64,000 nucleotides of DNA. It comes from Halocalculus aciditolerans. GTDB lineage: Archaea > Halobacteriota > Halobacteria > Halobacteriales > Halobacteriaceae. A model generated the notes under the pieces. It did not search any database. It saw only the letters and a list, made by a program, of their open reading frames with translations, and was not told where the DNA came from. A program made the position numbers and the translations under genes. The stretch covers positions 124,001-188,000 of the forward strand of contig NZ_BMPG01000003.1 in NCBI RefSeq assembly GCF_014647475.1, read 5' to 3'. Positions 7,413 through 15,904 of the stretch are shown piece by piece (the first letter of the stretch is position 1; each line of letters starts with the position of its first letter).

Positions 7413-9392
7413 ATGGCGACCTCTGAGCTCTCGTCCCCCTTGCGCGTCGCGGCCTCGAACGTCGGCGGTATCGACCAGACGGACGTCGAATTCCGTCCCG
7501 GAATCACCGTCCTCGTCGGCCGGAACGCCACGAACCGGACGTCGTTCCTGCAGGCGATTATGGCCGGACTCGGCAGCCGGAACGTCTCTCTCAAAGGCGA
7601 CGCCGACGAAGGCCGCGTCGAGCTCACCGTCGACGGAGAGACCTACACGCGGACGCTCACGCGGACCGCGAACGGCGTCCAGTTCGGCGGCGACCCCTAC
7701 CTCGACGACCCCGAAGTCGCAGACCTCTTCTCCTTCCTCTTAGAGGATAACGAGGCGCGGCAGGCTATCGCGCGCGGCGACGACCTCCGCGACCTCATCA
7801 TGCGACCCGTCGACACCGCCGAAATCAAGGCGAACATCAACCTCCTCGAACGCGAGCGAGAATCCGTCGACGAGCAGTTAGCGGATATCGAGTCGGCGAA
7901 GAGCCGGCTCCCCGACCTGGAGCGCCGCCGCGCGGACCTCGAAGACGAAATCTCCGAAGTACGCGAGGACCTCGAAGCGGCACAGGAAGCGCTCGAAGCA
8001 GCCGACGCGTCCGTCGAGGAGACCCGAGAGGAAGAGGACGAACTCGACGAGGCGCTCGACGCGCTCAGCGAGACGCGCGCGGAACTCGACGAAGTCCGCG
8101 ACCGCATCGAGACGCAGCGCGAGAGCCTCGCGTCCGTCCGGGAGGAACGCGCGGAACTCGACGCGCCCGAGGAGGGCGACGCGCTCGACGACATCGAGTC
8201 CGTCGAGGCCGAAATCGACGACCTCCGCGAGCGAAAGCGGACGCTCGACAGCGCCGTGAACCGCCTGCAGACGCTCGTGCAGGTCACCCAGCAGCTCGTC
8301 TCCGGCGAGGAGACCGCCCTCTTGGACATCCTCCAGTCGGCCGGCGACGCCGGCGGGCACGTCGCCGGAAGCGTCGACGCGGACGGCGACAGCGAGAACG
8401 GTGACGGCGGCGTCGAGGACGTCACGGCCGGTCTCCTCCCGGACGAGGAGGTAGAGGCGGTGACGTGCTGGACGTGCGGGAGCGAGGTCGAGCGCGGCGA
8501 GCTCGAGGAGTCGCTCGACCGACTCCGGACGGTGCTCCAGGAGACGCGAACGGAGCGCGCCGACCTCGACGAGGAGCTCTCCGAGCGTCAGGACGAACTC
8601 TCCGACCTCCGCGACGAGCGCCGGGAGCGCGAACGCCAGCGCGAACGCCGCCGCCGGCTCGCCGAGGAGGTCGAGGACCGCGAAGCCGCGATTGCCGACC
8701 TCCAGGAGCGCCGCGGAGAGCTCGAATCGGAGATCGAACGCCTCGAATCCGAGGTGGACGCGCTCGAATCCGACGTCTACAGCGACCTCCTCGACCGCCA
8801 CCGCGAGGCGAACGAACTGGAGTTCGAACTCGGCCGCCTCCGCGACGACCTCGACGACGTCGAAGCGGAGATCTCGGAGGTCGAGGAACGCGCGGACCGC
8901 GAGGACGACCTCCGAGAGCGCCGCGAGGAGATCACCGACGAGCTGACCGAACTCCGCACGCGCATCGACCACCTCGAAGAGACCGCCGTGGACGCGTTCA
9001 ACGAGCACATGGCGGAACTCCTCGGCGTGCTCGGCTACGACAACCTCGAGCGCGTCTGGATCGAACGCACCGGCGCGACGAACACGGAGTTCGCGCTCCA
9101 CGTCGTCCGCAGCACGGACGACGGCGTCGCCTACGAGGACACCGTCGACCACCTCTCCGAATCCGAGCGGAACGTCGTCGGCCTCGTCTTCGCGCTCGCC
9201 GGCTACCTCGTCCACGACGTCCACGAGACCGTCCCCGTGATGCTCCTCGACAGCCTCGAAGCCATCGACTCCGACCGCATCGCCGCCGTCGTCGAATACT
9301 TCGAGGCCTACGCCCCCTCCCTCGTCGTCGCCCTCCTCCCCGAAGACGCCCGGGCGGTCGACGACGACTACGAACGCATCACCGACATCTAA
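7413..9392 (+). CDS. Archaea-specific SMC-related ATPase
   Basis: 659 aa. The N-terminal ATPase half carries a P-loop-like GRNATNRTS at 36-44. Two long coiled coils (about 130-290 and 365-540, rich in Glu, Arg and Leu heptads) flank a hinge with CWTCG near residues 352-356, similar to a Rad50-type zinc hook. The C-terminal half has an ABC-signature-like LSESERNVVGLVFALAG and a Walker-B-like VPVMLLDSLEAIDS. Such proteins dimerise through the head and hinge to hold DNA. The head motifs diverge from true SMC and Rad50 (Asp-Ser in place of Asp-Glu in Walker B). The pairing with rdfA supports the archaeal SMC-related family. Confidence 0.85.
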   Translation: MATSELSSPLRVAASNVGGIDQTDVEFRPGITVLVGRNATNRTSFLQAIMAGLGSRNVSLKGDADEGRVELTVDGETYTRTLTRTANGVQFGGDPYLDDPEVADLFSFLLEDNEARQAIARGDDLRDLIMRPVDTAEIKANINLLERERESVDEQLADIESAKSRLPDLERRRADLEDEISEVREDLEAAQEALEAADASVEETREEEDELDEALDALSETRAELDEVRDRIETQRESLASVREERAELDAPEEGDALDDIESVEAEIDDLRERKRTLDSAVNRLQTLVQVTQQLVSGEETALLDILQSAGDAGGHVAGSVDADGDSENGDGGVEDVTAGLLPDEEVEAVTCWTCGSEVERGELEESLDRLRTVLQETRTERADLDEELSERQDELSDLRDERRERERQRERRRRLAEEVEDREAAIADLQERRGELESEIERLESEVDALESDVYSDLLDRHREANELEFELGRLRDDLDDVEAEISEVEERADREDDLRERREEITDELTELRTRIDHLEETAVDAFNEHMAELLGVLGYDNLERVWIERTGATNTEFALHVVRSTDDGVAYEDTVDHLSESERNVVGLVFALAGYLVHDVHETVPVMLLDSLEAIDSDRIAAVVEYFEAYAPSLVVALLPEDARAVDDDYERITDI

Positions 9393-9505
9393 CCCGCCGC
9401 GGCCGCTCCGCCTCCGCTTCTCCCCGTCGCTTTCCCCGTCGCCTCACCCCCGCCTCTGTTCGCTCATTCCGAACGATTATGGTGGTGGATGTCGTGCGTC
9501 GACGT

Positions 9506-10264
9506 ATGACCGGAGACGGCGACGTGAAGGCCACCGACACGCTCTTCAGAATCCTCGACCGCCTCCGCGAGGCGGACGGCGCGGGCGTGACGGCGCTCGC
9601 CGACGACCTCGGCCTCGCGAAGAGCACGGTGCACTCCCATCTCTCGACGCTCAAGGCCCACCGGTACGTCGTTCAGGAGGACGGCGTCTACTACGTCGGG
9701 AACCGCTTCCTCGAACTGAGCGAGTACGCGCGCACGCGCCGGAAGGAGTACCAGCTCGCCGCGGAGCAGGTCTCGCAGCTCTGCGCGGAGACCGGCGAGC
9801 GCGCGCAGTTCATCACCGAGGAACACGGGAAGGGCATCTACCTCTACTGCGAGGGCGGCGAGCGCGCGGTCCACACGGAGTCCGGGGTCGGCCGCGAGGT
9901 CTTTCTCCACTCGACGGCGGCGGGGAAGGCGATTCTCGCGGCGCTCCCCGAGGCGCGCGTCGACGAAATCATCGACCGCTGGGGGCTCCCCGCGAGAACG
10001 GACGAGACGGTCGGCGACGCGGACGCGCTCCGCGCCGAGCTCGACGAGATCGCGGAGCGCGGCTACGCCTTCAACCGCGGGGAGAACATCCAGTCGCTCA
10101 ACGCCGTCGGCGTCGCTATCACGCGTCCCGACGGCTCGGTGAGCGGCTCGTTCAGCGTCTCCGCGCCCGCGCACCGCCTCGACGGCGACCGACTGGAGTC
10201 CGAGGTTCCGAAACTCCTCCTCGGCATCGCCAACGAACTCGAACTCAAAATCGCCTACAGCTAA
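9506..10264 (+). CDS. IclR family transcription regulator
   Basis: 252 aa from the ATG at 9506 (an alternative ATG at 9479 adds nine residues). An N-terminal winged HTH (VTALADDLGLAKSTVHSHL) is followed by the IclR ligand-binding domain from about residue 80, with HSTAAGKAILAALPE and the late GVAITRPDGSVSGSFSVSAP. These regulators sense small organic acids or aromatics. It lies immediately before the acyl-CoA dehydrogenase–MaoC–CoA-transferase–MmgE/PrpD group on the same strand, the most likely target. The acyl-CoA dehydrogenase has its own TATA box, so co-transcription is not required. Confidence 0.9.
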   Translation: MTGDGDVKATDTLFRILDRLREADGAGVTALADDLGLAKSTVHSHLSTLKAHRYVVQEDGVYYVGNRFLELSEYARTRRKEYQLAAEQVSQLCAETGERAQFITEEHGKGIYLYCEGGERAVHTESGVGREVFLHSTAAGKAILAALPEARVDEIIDRWGLPARTDETVGDADALRAELDEIAERGYAFNRGENIQSLNAVGVAITRPDGSVSGSFSVSAPAHRLDGDRLESEVPKLLLGIANELELKIAYS

Positions 10265-10443
10265 CCCCGAACACCACCCACTGCTCCCCGCCGTTCGTTC
10301 GCCAGCACCGAACACGTCCACCGGGAATTATCGCGGTCGAGACCGAAAACGCCATCGAGGGGGTTTCTACGGGGAATCCTCGACGCCGCCGCGGCGTCTG
10401 CGTTCGGCGTGAGGGAACGGCTCGTGGTCGCTCCGCGACCCGA

Positions 10444-10453
10444 TACTTTATAC
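10444..10453 (+). promoter_or_regulatory. TATA box of the acyl-CoA dehydrogenase gene
   Basis: TACTTTATAC centred about 30 bases before the ATG at 10479, giving a leaderless transcript and favouring that ATG over the GTG and ATG codons at 10467 and 10470. Confidence 0.55.
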
Positions 10454-10478
10454 TGGAGACTGTCGAGTGATGGCGTGT

Positions 10479-11684
10479 ATGCCCACGCACTGGCGGGACA
10501 CCGTCGCCCTCGACGAGCAACAGCGCCTGGTCCGCGAGAGCATCCGCGACATCACGGCGGACTTCGACGACGACTACTGGCGCGAACGCGACCGGAAGGC
10601 GGAGTATCCGACCGAACTCGTCGACACGCTCGGCGAGCACGGCTGGCTCGGCATCCTCATCCCCGAGGAGTACGGCGGCGTGGGCATGGGGACGAAGGAG
10701 GTCGCCGTGATGATGGAGGAACTCGGCGCGAGCGGCGGCGGATTTAGCGGCCCGCAGTCCATCCACGGCGGCATCTACAACTCCGTCCCGCTCATCCGCT
10801 ACGCGAGCGAGGAGCTGAAAGCGGAAGTCCTCCCGGGGATGGCGAGCGGCGATATCGCCCTCCAGTCGCTCTGTCTCACCGAGCCGAACGCCGGGTCGGA
10901 CTCGACGTCCATCGAGACGCGCGCCGAGAAGGAGGGCGACGAGTACGTCATCACCGGGCAGAAGATCTGGATCTCGCGCGTCGACCACTCCGACTACGCG
11001 CTCGTGATGGCGCGCACCACGCCGAAAGAGGACGTAGAGAAGCGCACGCAGGGCATCTCGATGTTCCTCGTCGACCTCGACGACGCCTACGACCAGGACG
11101 CCCTCGACATTGAGCGGATTCCGAAGACGGCGAGCCGGCCCGTCCACTCCTTCGAGATGTGGTTCTCCGGCCTCCGCGTCCCCGAGCGCAACCTCGTCGG
11201 CGTCGAGGGCGAGGGGTTCTACCAGCTCTTAGACGGCCTCAACGAGGAGCGCCTCGCCATCGCGGCGGAAGCGCTCGGCCTCGGGTTCGCCGCCCTCGAA
11301 TCCGCGGTGGATTACGCGAACGAACGCGTCGTCTTCGACCGCCCCATCGGGAAGAACCAGAGCATCCAACACCCCATCGCGGAGGCGTACGCCCGCCTCC
11401 GCGCGGCGAAGCAGGTGACGTACAGCGCGGCGGACGTCCTCGAAGACGTCGACCGCACCGAGGCCGGCGCGCGCGCGAACACCGCGAAATACCTCGCCGC
11501 CGACGCCGCCTTCGACGCCGCCGACATCGCCGTGCAGGCCCACGGCGGATTCGGCGTCGCCCGCGAGTACGACGTCGAGCGCTACTTCCGCGAAGCCCGC
11601 CTCACCCGCCTCGTCCCCATCACCCAGGAACTCGTCCTCAACTACCTCGGCAACAACGTCCTCGGCCTCCCCAAATCGTACTGA
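10479..11684 (+). CDS. Acyl-CoA dehydrogenase
   Basis: 401 aa. It has an all-alpha N-terminal domain to about 120, a beta domain with the FAD- and substrate-binding LCLTEPNAGSDSTSIETRA and WISRVDHSDYAL, and a C-terminal helical domain ending QAHGGFGVAREYDVERYFREAR. It oxidises an acyl-CoA to the 2-enoyl-CoA, passing electrons to ETF. The usual catalytic Glu of the short/medium-chain type (the YEGT segment after REAR) is replaced by VPITQ. The base may lie elsewhere, as in isovaleryl-CoA dehydrogenase-like enzymes, which act on branched substrates. It is the first gene of a four-enzyme group. Confidence 0.9.
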   Translation: MPTHWRDTVALDEQQRLVRESIRDITADFDDDYWRERDRKAEYPTELVDTLGEHGWLGILIPEEYGGVGMGTKEVAVMMEELGASGGGFSGPQSIHGGIYNSVPLIRYASEELKAEVLPGMASGDIALQSLCLTEPNAGSDSTSIETRAEKEGDEYVITGQKIWISRVDHSDYALVMARTTPKEDVEKRTQGISMFLVDLDDAYDQDALDIERIPKTASRPVHSFEMWFSGLRVPERNLVGVEGEGFYQLLDGLNEERLAIAAEALGLGFAALESAVDYANERVVFDRPIGKNQSIQHPIAEAYARLRAAKQVTYSAADVLEDVDRTEAGARANTAKYLAADAAFDAADIAVQAHGGFGVAREYDVERYFREARLTRLVPITQELVLNYLGNNVLGLPKSY

Positions 11685-11771
11685 TGCTGACTCGCCTGAC
11701 GGACCGAGTCAGAGTGATACCGACACCCACGAACGACCACGAACCCACTCGACGCACGCTCACACGACTCC

Positions 11772-12335
11772 ATGACTGACACCAACGACGCAGATTCGAA
11801 CCGACGACTCGCCGCCGGCTGGCAGGGCCGCTACTACGAGGACTTCCAGGTCGGCGACATCTACAAACACCCGTTCGGGCGGACCGTCACGGAGACGGAC
11901 AACGTCTGGATGACGAACCTCACGATGAACCTCAACCCGATGCACTTCAACGAGGCCTACGCGGCCGAGACGGAGTTCGGCGAGCGCCTCGTCGACGGGA
12001 CGTTCGTCATCGCGCTCGCCGTCGGGATGAGCGTCATCGACGTCTCCGTGAACGCGACGGCCAACCTCGGTTACGACGACATCCGCCACCACGCGCCCGT
12101 CTTCCACGGCGACACCATCTTCGCCGAATCCGAAGTCATCGAGAAACGCGAGAGCAGCAGCCGCGACCACGTCGGCATCGTCACCACGGAGCTCCGCGCG
12201 TACAACCAGGAGGGCGAACTCGTGCTCTCCCTCGAACGCACGCCGATGGTCCTGAAACGCGAGTACGCGCAGCCGACCGCCGCGCAGCCGCCGGGGTGGC
12301 CCGAAGGCATCGGCACCCAGCCCGACGACCTATGA
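11772..12335 (+). CDS. MaoC-type hot-dog enoyl-CoA hydratase
   Basis: 187 aa. A hot-dog fold is suggested by YYEDFQVGD at about 20-28, NLNPMHFNEAYA at about 55-66 and the FGERLVDGTFV helix. In the canonical R-hydratase motif (GDxNPxH) the acid is Asp; here it is Asn (MNLNPMH). Either the chemistry differs or another residue serves. The family includes mesaconyl-CoA hydratase and hydratases of C4-C5 acids. Its stop overlaps the ATG of the CoA-transferase gene (ATGA at 12332), showing translational coupling, and it follows an acyl-CoA dehydrogenase by 87 bases. The most likely role is hydration of the enoyl-CoA made by that enzyme. Confidence 0.82.
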   Translation: MTDTNDADSNRRLAAGWQGRYYEDFQVGDIYKHPFGRTVTETDNVWMTNLTMNLNPMHFNEAYAAETEFGERLVDGTFVIALAVGMSVIDVSVNATANLGYDDIRHHAPVFHGDTIFAESEVIEKRESSSRDHVGIVTTELRAYNQEGELVLSLERTPMVLKREYAQPTAAQPPGWPEGIGTQPDDL

Positions 12336-13801
12336 CGGGCGTCCCCGACTCGCGGCTCGTCGGCGACCTCCCCGTTACGTCCCCCGCGGACGCCGCGGCC
12401 GCGCACGTCGGCGACGACGACACCCTCGTCGTCAGCGGCTTCGGGAGCGTCGGCGACCCGAAGGCCGTCCCCGGCGCGCTCGCCGACGCCGCCGAAGCCG
12501 GCCGCGACCTCTCGCTCACCGTCGTCTCCGGCGGGAGCACCGGCGCGCCCATCGACACCCGGCTCTTCGAGGCCGACGCCGTCGCCCGCCGCTACCCCTT
12601 CCAGGGGCGACAGGAATCGCGGCGCGCCATCAACGACCGCGACGTCGCCTTCCACGACACACACATCGCCCGGCTCGGCGACCAGGTCGAACTCGGCGCG
12701 CTCGCCGACGCCGACACCGCCGTCGTCGAAGCCGTCGCCGTCGGCGAGGACTGGCTCGTCCCCTCGACGTCCATCGGGCAGACCCCGGCGTACGTCGCCG
12801 CCGCCGACCGGCTCGTCGTCGAAGTGAATCACGCCCAGCCACTCGACCTCGCCGACCTCCACGACGTCTACCGGCCCGGCCTCCCGCCGGACCGGGACCC
12901 GATTCCGCTCGACAGCGTGGACGGCCGCATCGGCGACGCCCGCCTCGACTTCGACCCCGAGAAGCTCGTCGCCGTCGTCGAAACCGACGACGCCGACACG
13001 CCCTACAGCTTCCGGGAACCCACCGACGTCGACGAACGCATCGCCGACCACTTCGCGGACTTCCTCGAAGCCGAACTCCGCCGGAACCCCGCCATGTGCG
13101 AGACGATCCGCCTCCAGTTCGGCGTCGGCAGCATGGGGAACGCGCTCATGGGCGCGCTCGCCGCGTTCGACGACGGCGGCCGCGACGTCGAATACTTCGG
13201 CGAAGTCGTTCAAGACGGGATGCTCGACCTCCTCGCCGACGGCACCTTCCAGAGCGCCTCCGCGACGTCGCTCGCGCTCTCCGAGGACGGCCAGGAACGC
13301 CTCTTCGACGACATCCAGGCGTACACGGAGAACCTCGTCCTCCGCCCCGCCGACGTCTCGAACCGCGCCGAGCTCGTCGACCGCTTCGGCGTCGTCGCCG
13401 TCAACAGCGCCGTCGAAGTCGACATCTATGGGAACGCGAACTCCACTCACGTCGACGGGCGACGCCTCCTCTCCGGCATCGGCGGGAGCGGCGACTTCAA
13501 CCGGAACGGCCTGCTCTCCATCACCGCGCTCCCCTCGACCGCCGCCGGCGGCGACGTCTCCCGCATCGTCCCCGCCGTCACCCACGTCGACCACCCCGAA
13601 CACGACGTCTCCGTCGTTATCACCGAACACGGCGTCGCCGACCTCCGCGGCCTGAGCCCGGTCGAACGCGCCGAAACCCTCGTCGCGGACTGCGCCCACC
13701 CCGACTACCGCGAGCGCCTCCACGCCTACCTCGACCACGCCACCGACGAGCGCGGCCACATCCCCCACGACCCCGACGCCGCCTACGACTGGCTCGACTA
13801 G
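12332..13801 (+). CDS. Acetyl-CoA hydrolase / CoA-transferase family protein
   Basis: 489 aa from the ATG overlapping the MaoC stop. It has the two-lobed CoA-transferase family I architecture: an early VVSGFGSVGDPKAVP and STGAPIDTRLFEA, and a second half with VNSAVEVDIYGNANSTH, GIGGSGDFNRNG and ITEHGVADLRGLSP. These are the conserved segments of acetyl-CoA hydrolase, succinyl-CoA:acetate and 4-hydroxybutyrate CoA-transferases. It probably activates the cluster's carboxylic acid by CoA exchange or releases the acid product. Substrate specificity cannot be read from sequence. Confidence 0.88.
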   Translation: MTGVPDSRLVGDLPVTSPADAAAAHVGDDDTLVVSGFGSVGDPKAVPGALADAAEAGRDLSLTVVSGGSTGAPIDTRLFEADAVARRYPFQGRQESRRAINDRDVAFHDTHIARLGDQVELGALADADTAVVEAVAVGEDWLVPSTSIGQTPAYVAAADRLVVEVNHAQPLDLADLHDVYRPGLPPDRDPIPLDSVDGRIGDARLDFDPEKLVAVVETDDADTPYSFREPTDVDERIADHFADFLEAELRRNPAMCETIRLQFGVGSMGNALMGALAAFDDGGRDVEYFGEVVQDGMLDLLADGTFQSASATSLALSEDGQERLFDDIQAYTENLVLRPADVSNRAELVDRFGVVAVNSAVEVDIYGNANSTHVDGRRLLSGIGGSGDFNRNGLLSITALPSTAAGGDVSRIVPAVTHVDHPEHDVSVVITEHGVADLRGLSPVERAETLVADCAHPDYRERLHAYLDHATDERGHIPHDPDAAYDWLD

Positions 13802-13849
13802 TCGGCCGCGACGCGAACGTTTTTCATCGCGGCCGCCCACGCGTGTGGT

Positions 13850-15220
13850 ATGCCTTCGCAGTCACCAGCCCGTGCGGAGACGCCGGCGGCGACGCTCGCG
13901 GCGTTCGTCGCTGACACCGACTTCGACGACATCCCGCCCGACGCGCGCGAGACGGCCGCTCGCGCCATTACGGACACCGTCGGCGTGACGCTCGCCGGCC
14001 TCGGACACGAGAGCGCCAGCATCGCCGGCGGCGTCACCGGCTTCGACACCGACGGCTTCCCGGCCGGCGGCGAGACGGGCGGGTCGCGCGCCGAACTCGC
14101 CCTCCTCTACGGCACCGCCGCGCACGCCCTCGACTACGACGACCTCTCCTGGGCGATGGACGGCCACCCGAGCGTCGTCCTGCTCCCACCCATCCTCGCT
14201 CTTGCGGATTCTACGGACCCGTCGGGCGCGGACGTCGTGACGGCGTACGCGGTCGGGTTCGAGGTGGCGTGCGCGCTCGCGGAGCCAATCAGCCCGGAGC
14301 ATTACGAGGCGGGGTGGCACGCGACGTCGACGTTCGGCGCGCTCGGCGCGACCGCCGCCGCCGCGTCCCTCCTCGACCTCGACGAGGGAACTGTCGAGAC
14401 GGCGTTGAACGTCGCCGCGTCGACGGCGTCGGGCGTGAAGGAGAACTTCGGGAGCATGACGAAGCCGCTGCACGCCGGCCTCGCCGCGCGCTCCGGCGTC
14501 ACCGCGGTCCTCCTCGCCCGCGAAGGCTTCACCGCGGGCGCGAACGCCATCGACGGCGAGAAGGGCTTCTGGTCGCTCTACGGCGCGGGCACCGGCGACG
14601 ACGCCGCACTCGCCGCCCCGCCGACCACCGAGGGCTGGACGCTCTCCGAGCGCGGCATCCACATCAAGAAGTATCCCGCCTGCTACTTCACGCACTCCGC
14701 CATCGCCGCCGCCCGCGACCTCGCCGCGGATCACGGTGTCGACCCAGACGAGGTCGAGTCCGTCCGCGTCACCGCGGCGGGCGGGGCGGGCGACGCGCTC
14801 GCCTATCCCGACCCCGACACCGCGCTCGAGTCGAAGTTCTCCATGCAGCACGCCGTCGCCGTCGCGCTCACCGCCGACCGCGTCTCCCTCGACTGGTTCG
14901 CCCCCGACGCCGTCGACGACCCGTCGCTCGTCGCGCTCCGCGACCGCGTCACTTTCGCCGTCGACGACTCCCTCCACTACGACTCGCACGCGTCGACCGT
15001 CCGCATCGAAGCCGACGGAGACACCTACGAGACAGTCCGAGAACACCCGCCGTGGACGCACGACCACCCGCCGTCCGCCGACGAACTCGAGGCGAAATTC
15101 CTCGAAGCCGCGTCGCGCACCGTCCCCGAGGACACCGCCCGCGAGACGTTCGCCGCGCTCCGGACGCTCGCCGACCCCGACACCGACGTCGCCGCGCTCC
15201 TCGCCCCGCTCCGTCCCTGA
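13850..15220 (+). CDS. MmgE/PrpD family protein (dehydratase/decarboxylase type)
   Basis: 456 aa. Conserved family segments are YGTAAHALDYDDLSWAMDGHPS (about 85-106), GWHATSTFGALGA (about 160-172), GSMTKPLHAGLAA (about 201-213), NAIDGEKGF and KYPACYFTHSAIAAA (about 269-283). The family contains 2-methylcitrate dehydratase, cis-aconitate decarboxylase (which makes itaconate) and iminodisuccinate epimerase. The typical length of 450-480 aa is met. In this context (MaoC hydratase, CoA-transferase, acyl-CoA dehydrogenase) a role in a tricarboxylate or C5-dicarboxylate pathway is plausible. No methylcitrate synthase or methylisocitrate lyase is nearby, so standard propionate degradation is not supported. 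Confidence 0.87.
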   Translation: MPSQSPARAETPAATLAAFVADTDFDDIPPDARETAARAITDTVGVTLAGLGHESASIAGGVTGFDTDGFPAGGETGGSRAELALLYGTAAHALDYDDLSWAMDGHPSVVLLPPILALADSTDPSGADVVTAYAVGFEVACALAEPISPEHYEAGWHATSTFGALGATAAAASLLDLDEGTVETALNVAASTASGVKENFGSMTKPLHAGLAARSGVTAVLLAREGFTAGANAIDGEKGFWSLYGAGTGDDAALAAPPTTEGWTLSERGIHIKKYPACYFTHSAIAAARDLAADHGVDPDEVESVRVTAAGGAGDALAYPDPDTALESKFSMQHAVAVALTADRVSLDWFAPDAVDDPSLVALRDRVTFAVDDSLHYDSHASTVRIEADGDTYETVREHPPWTHDHPPSADELEAKFLEAASRTVPEDTARETFAALRTLADPDTDVAALLAPLRP

Positions 15221-15247
15221 CGCTGTCCCCCGCGGTTTCCCTCCGCC

Positions 15248-15853
15248 TCACTGGTCGCTGACGTACGTCTCGCCGCGGCGCTCGTACTCCATGCGCGACG
15301 CCACGGCGTCCGCGACGCTCGCGCCGAACTCGCGTTCCACGAGGTAGAGCGCGAGGTCGATGCCCGACGTCACGCCGCCCGCGGTCACCACGTCGCCGTC
15401 GTCGACGACGCGCGCGTCGACCACGGTCGCCCCTGACGCGCGGAGGTCGTCGAGCGCGCCGCGATGCGTCGTCGCGGGCCGCCCGTCCGTCACGCCCGCC
15501 CGCGCGAGCAACATCCCGCCGGTGCAGACGCCCGCGACGGTCACGCCCGCGTCGTGGAGGTCACGGACGCGCGCCGGGAGGACGCCGCGTTCGGCCTCCG
15601 CCCACGCGCCAGTCTCCCCGCGTGCGTTCCACTGCCCGCCCGGCACGACCAGGAGGTCCGGGTCGCGGTCGTCGAGGCGGCCCTGCGCCTCGAACGTGAG
15701 GCCGTGACTCGCCGTCACCGTCGGCGCGTCGTCGAGCGTGCAGAGCGTCACCGCGAGGTCGACGCCTTCGTCGGCGGCGTTCGCGAACACCTCGTACGGC
15801 CCGACCGCGTCCAGTTCGTCGACGCCGTTGAACGCCACGATAGCGATATCCAT
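15248..15853 (-). CDS. DJ-1/PfpI family glutamine-amidotransferase-like protein
   Basis: 201 aa. It opens with MDIAIVAFNGVDELDAVGPYEV, typical of the isonitrile-hydratase and AraC-regulator N-domain branch. It has LLVVPGG near 68-73 and the nucleophile elbow GVCTGG with Cys110. No HTH follows, so it is an enzyme-only form. Candidate activities include isonitrile hydratase or glyoxalase/deglycase-like reactions; the exact substrate is unknown. It converges with the MmgE/PrpD gene, 27 bases apart. Confidence 0.82.
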   Translation of the reverse strand: MDIAIVAFNGVDELDAVGPYEVFANAADEGVDLAVTLCTLDDAPTVTASHGLTFEAQGRLDDRDPDLLVVPGGQWNARGETGAWAEAERGVLPARVRDLHDAGVTVAGVCTGGMLLARAGVTDGRPATTHRGALDDLRASGATVVDARVVDDGDVVTAGGVTSGIDLALYLVEREFGASVADAVASRMEYERRGETYVSDQ

Positions 15854-15904
15854 ACGACTACTGGGTCGGGCGGCGAAAAAACGGTTACGCGCGAATCGGA
15901 GCCG

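Noticed and set aside
13850-15220. Assigning the PrpD-family gene to the methylcitrate (propionate) cycle
   Set aside because: No methylcitrate synthase or methylisocitrate lyase is nearby, and the family has several other activities.
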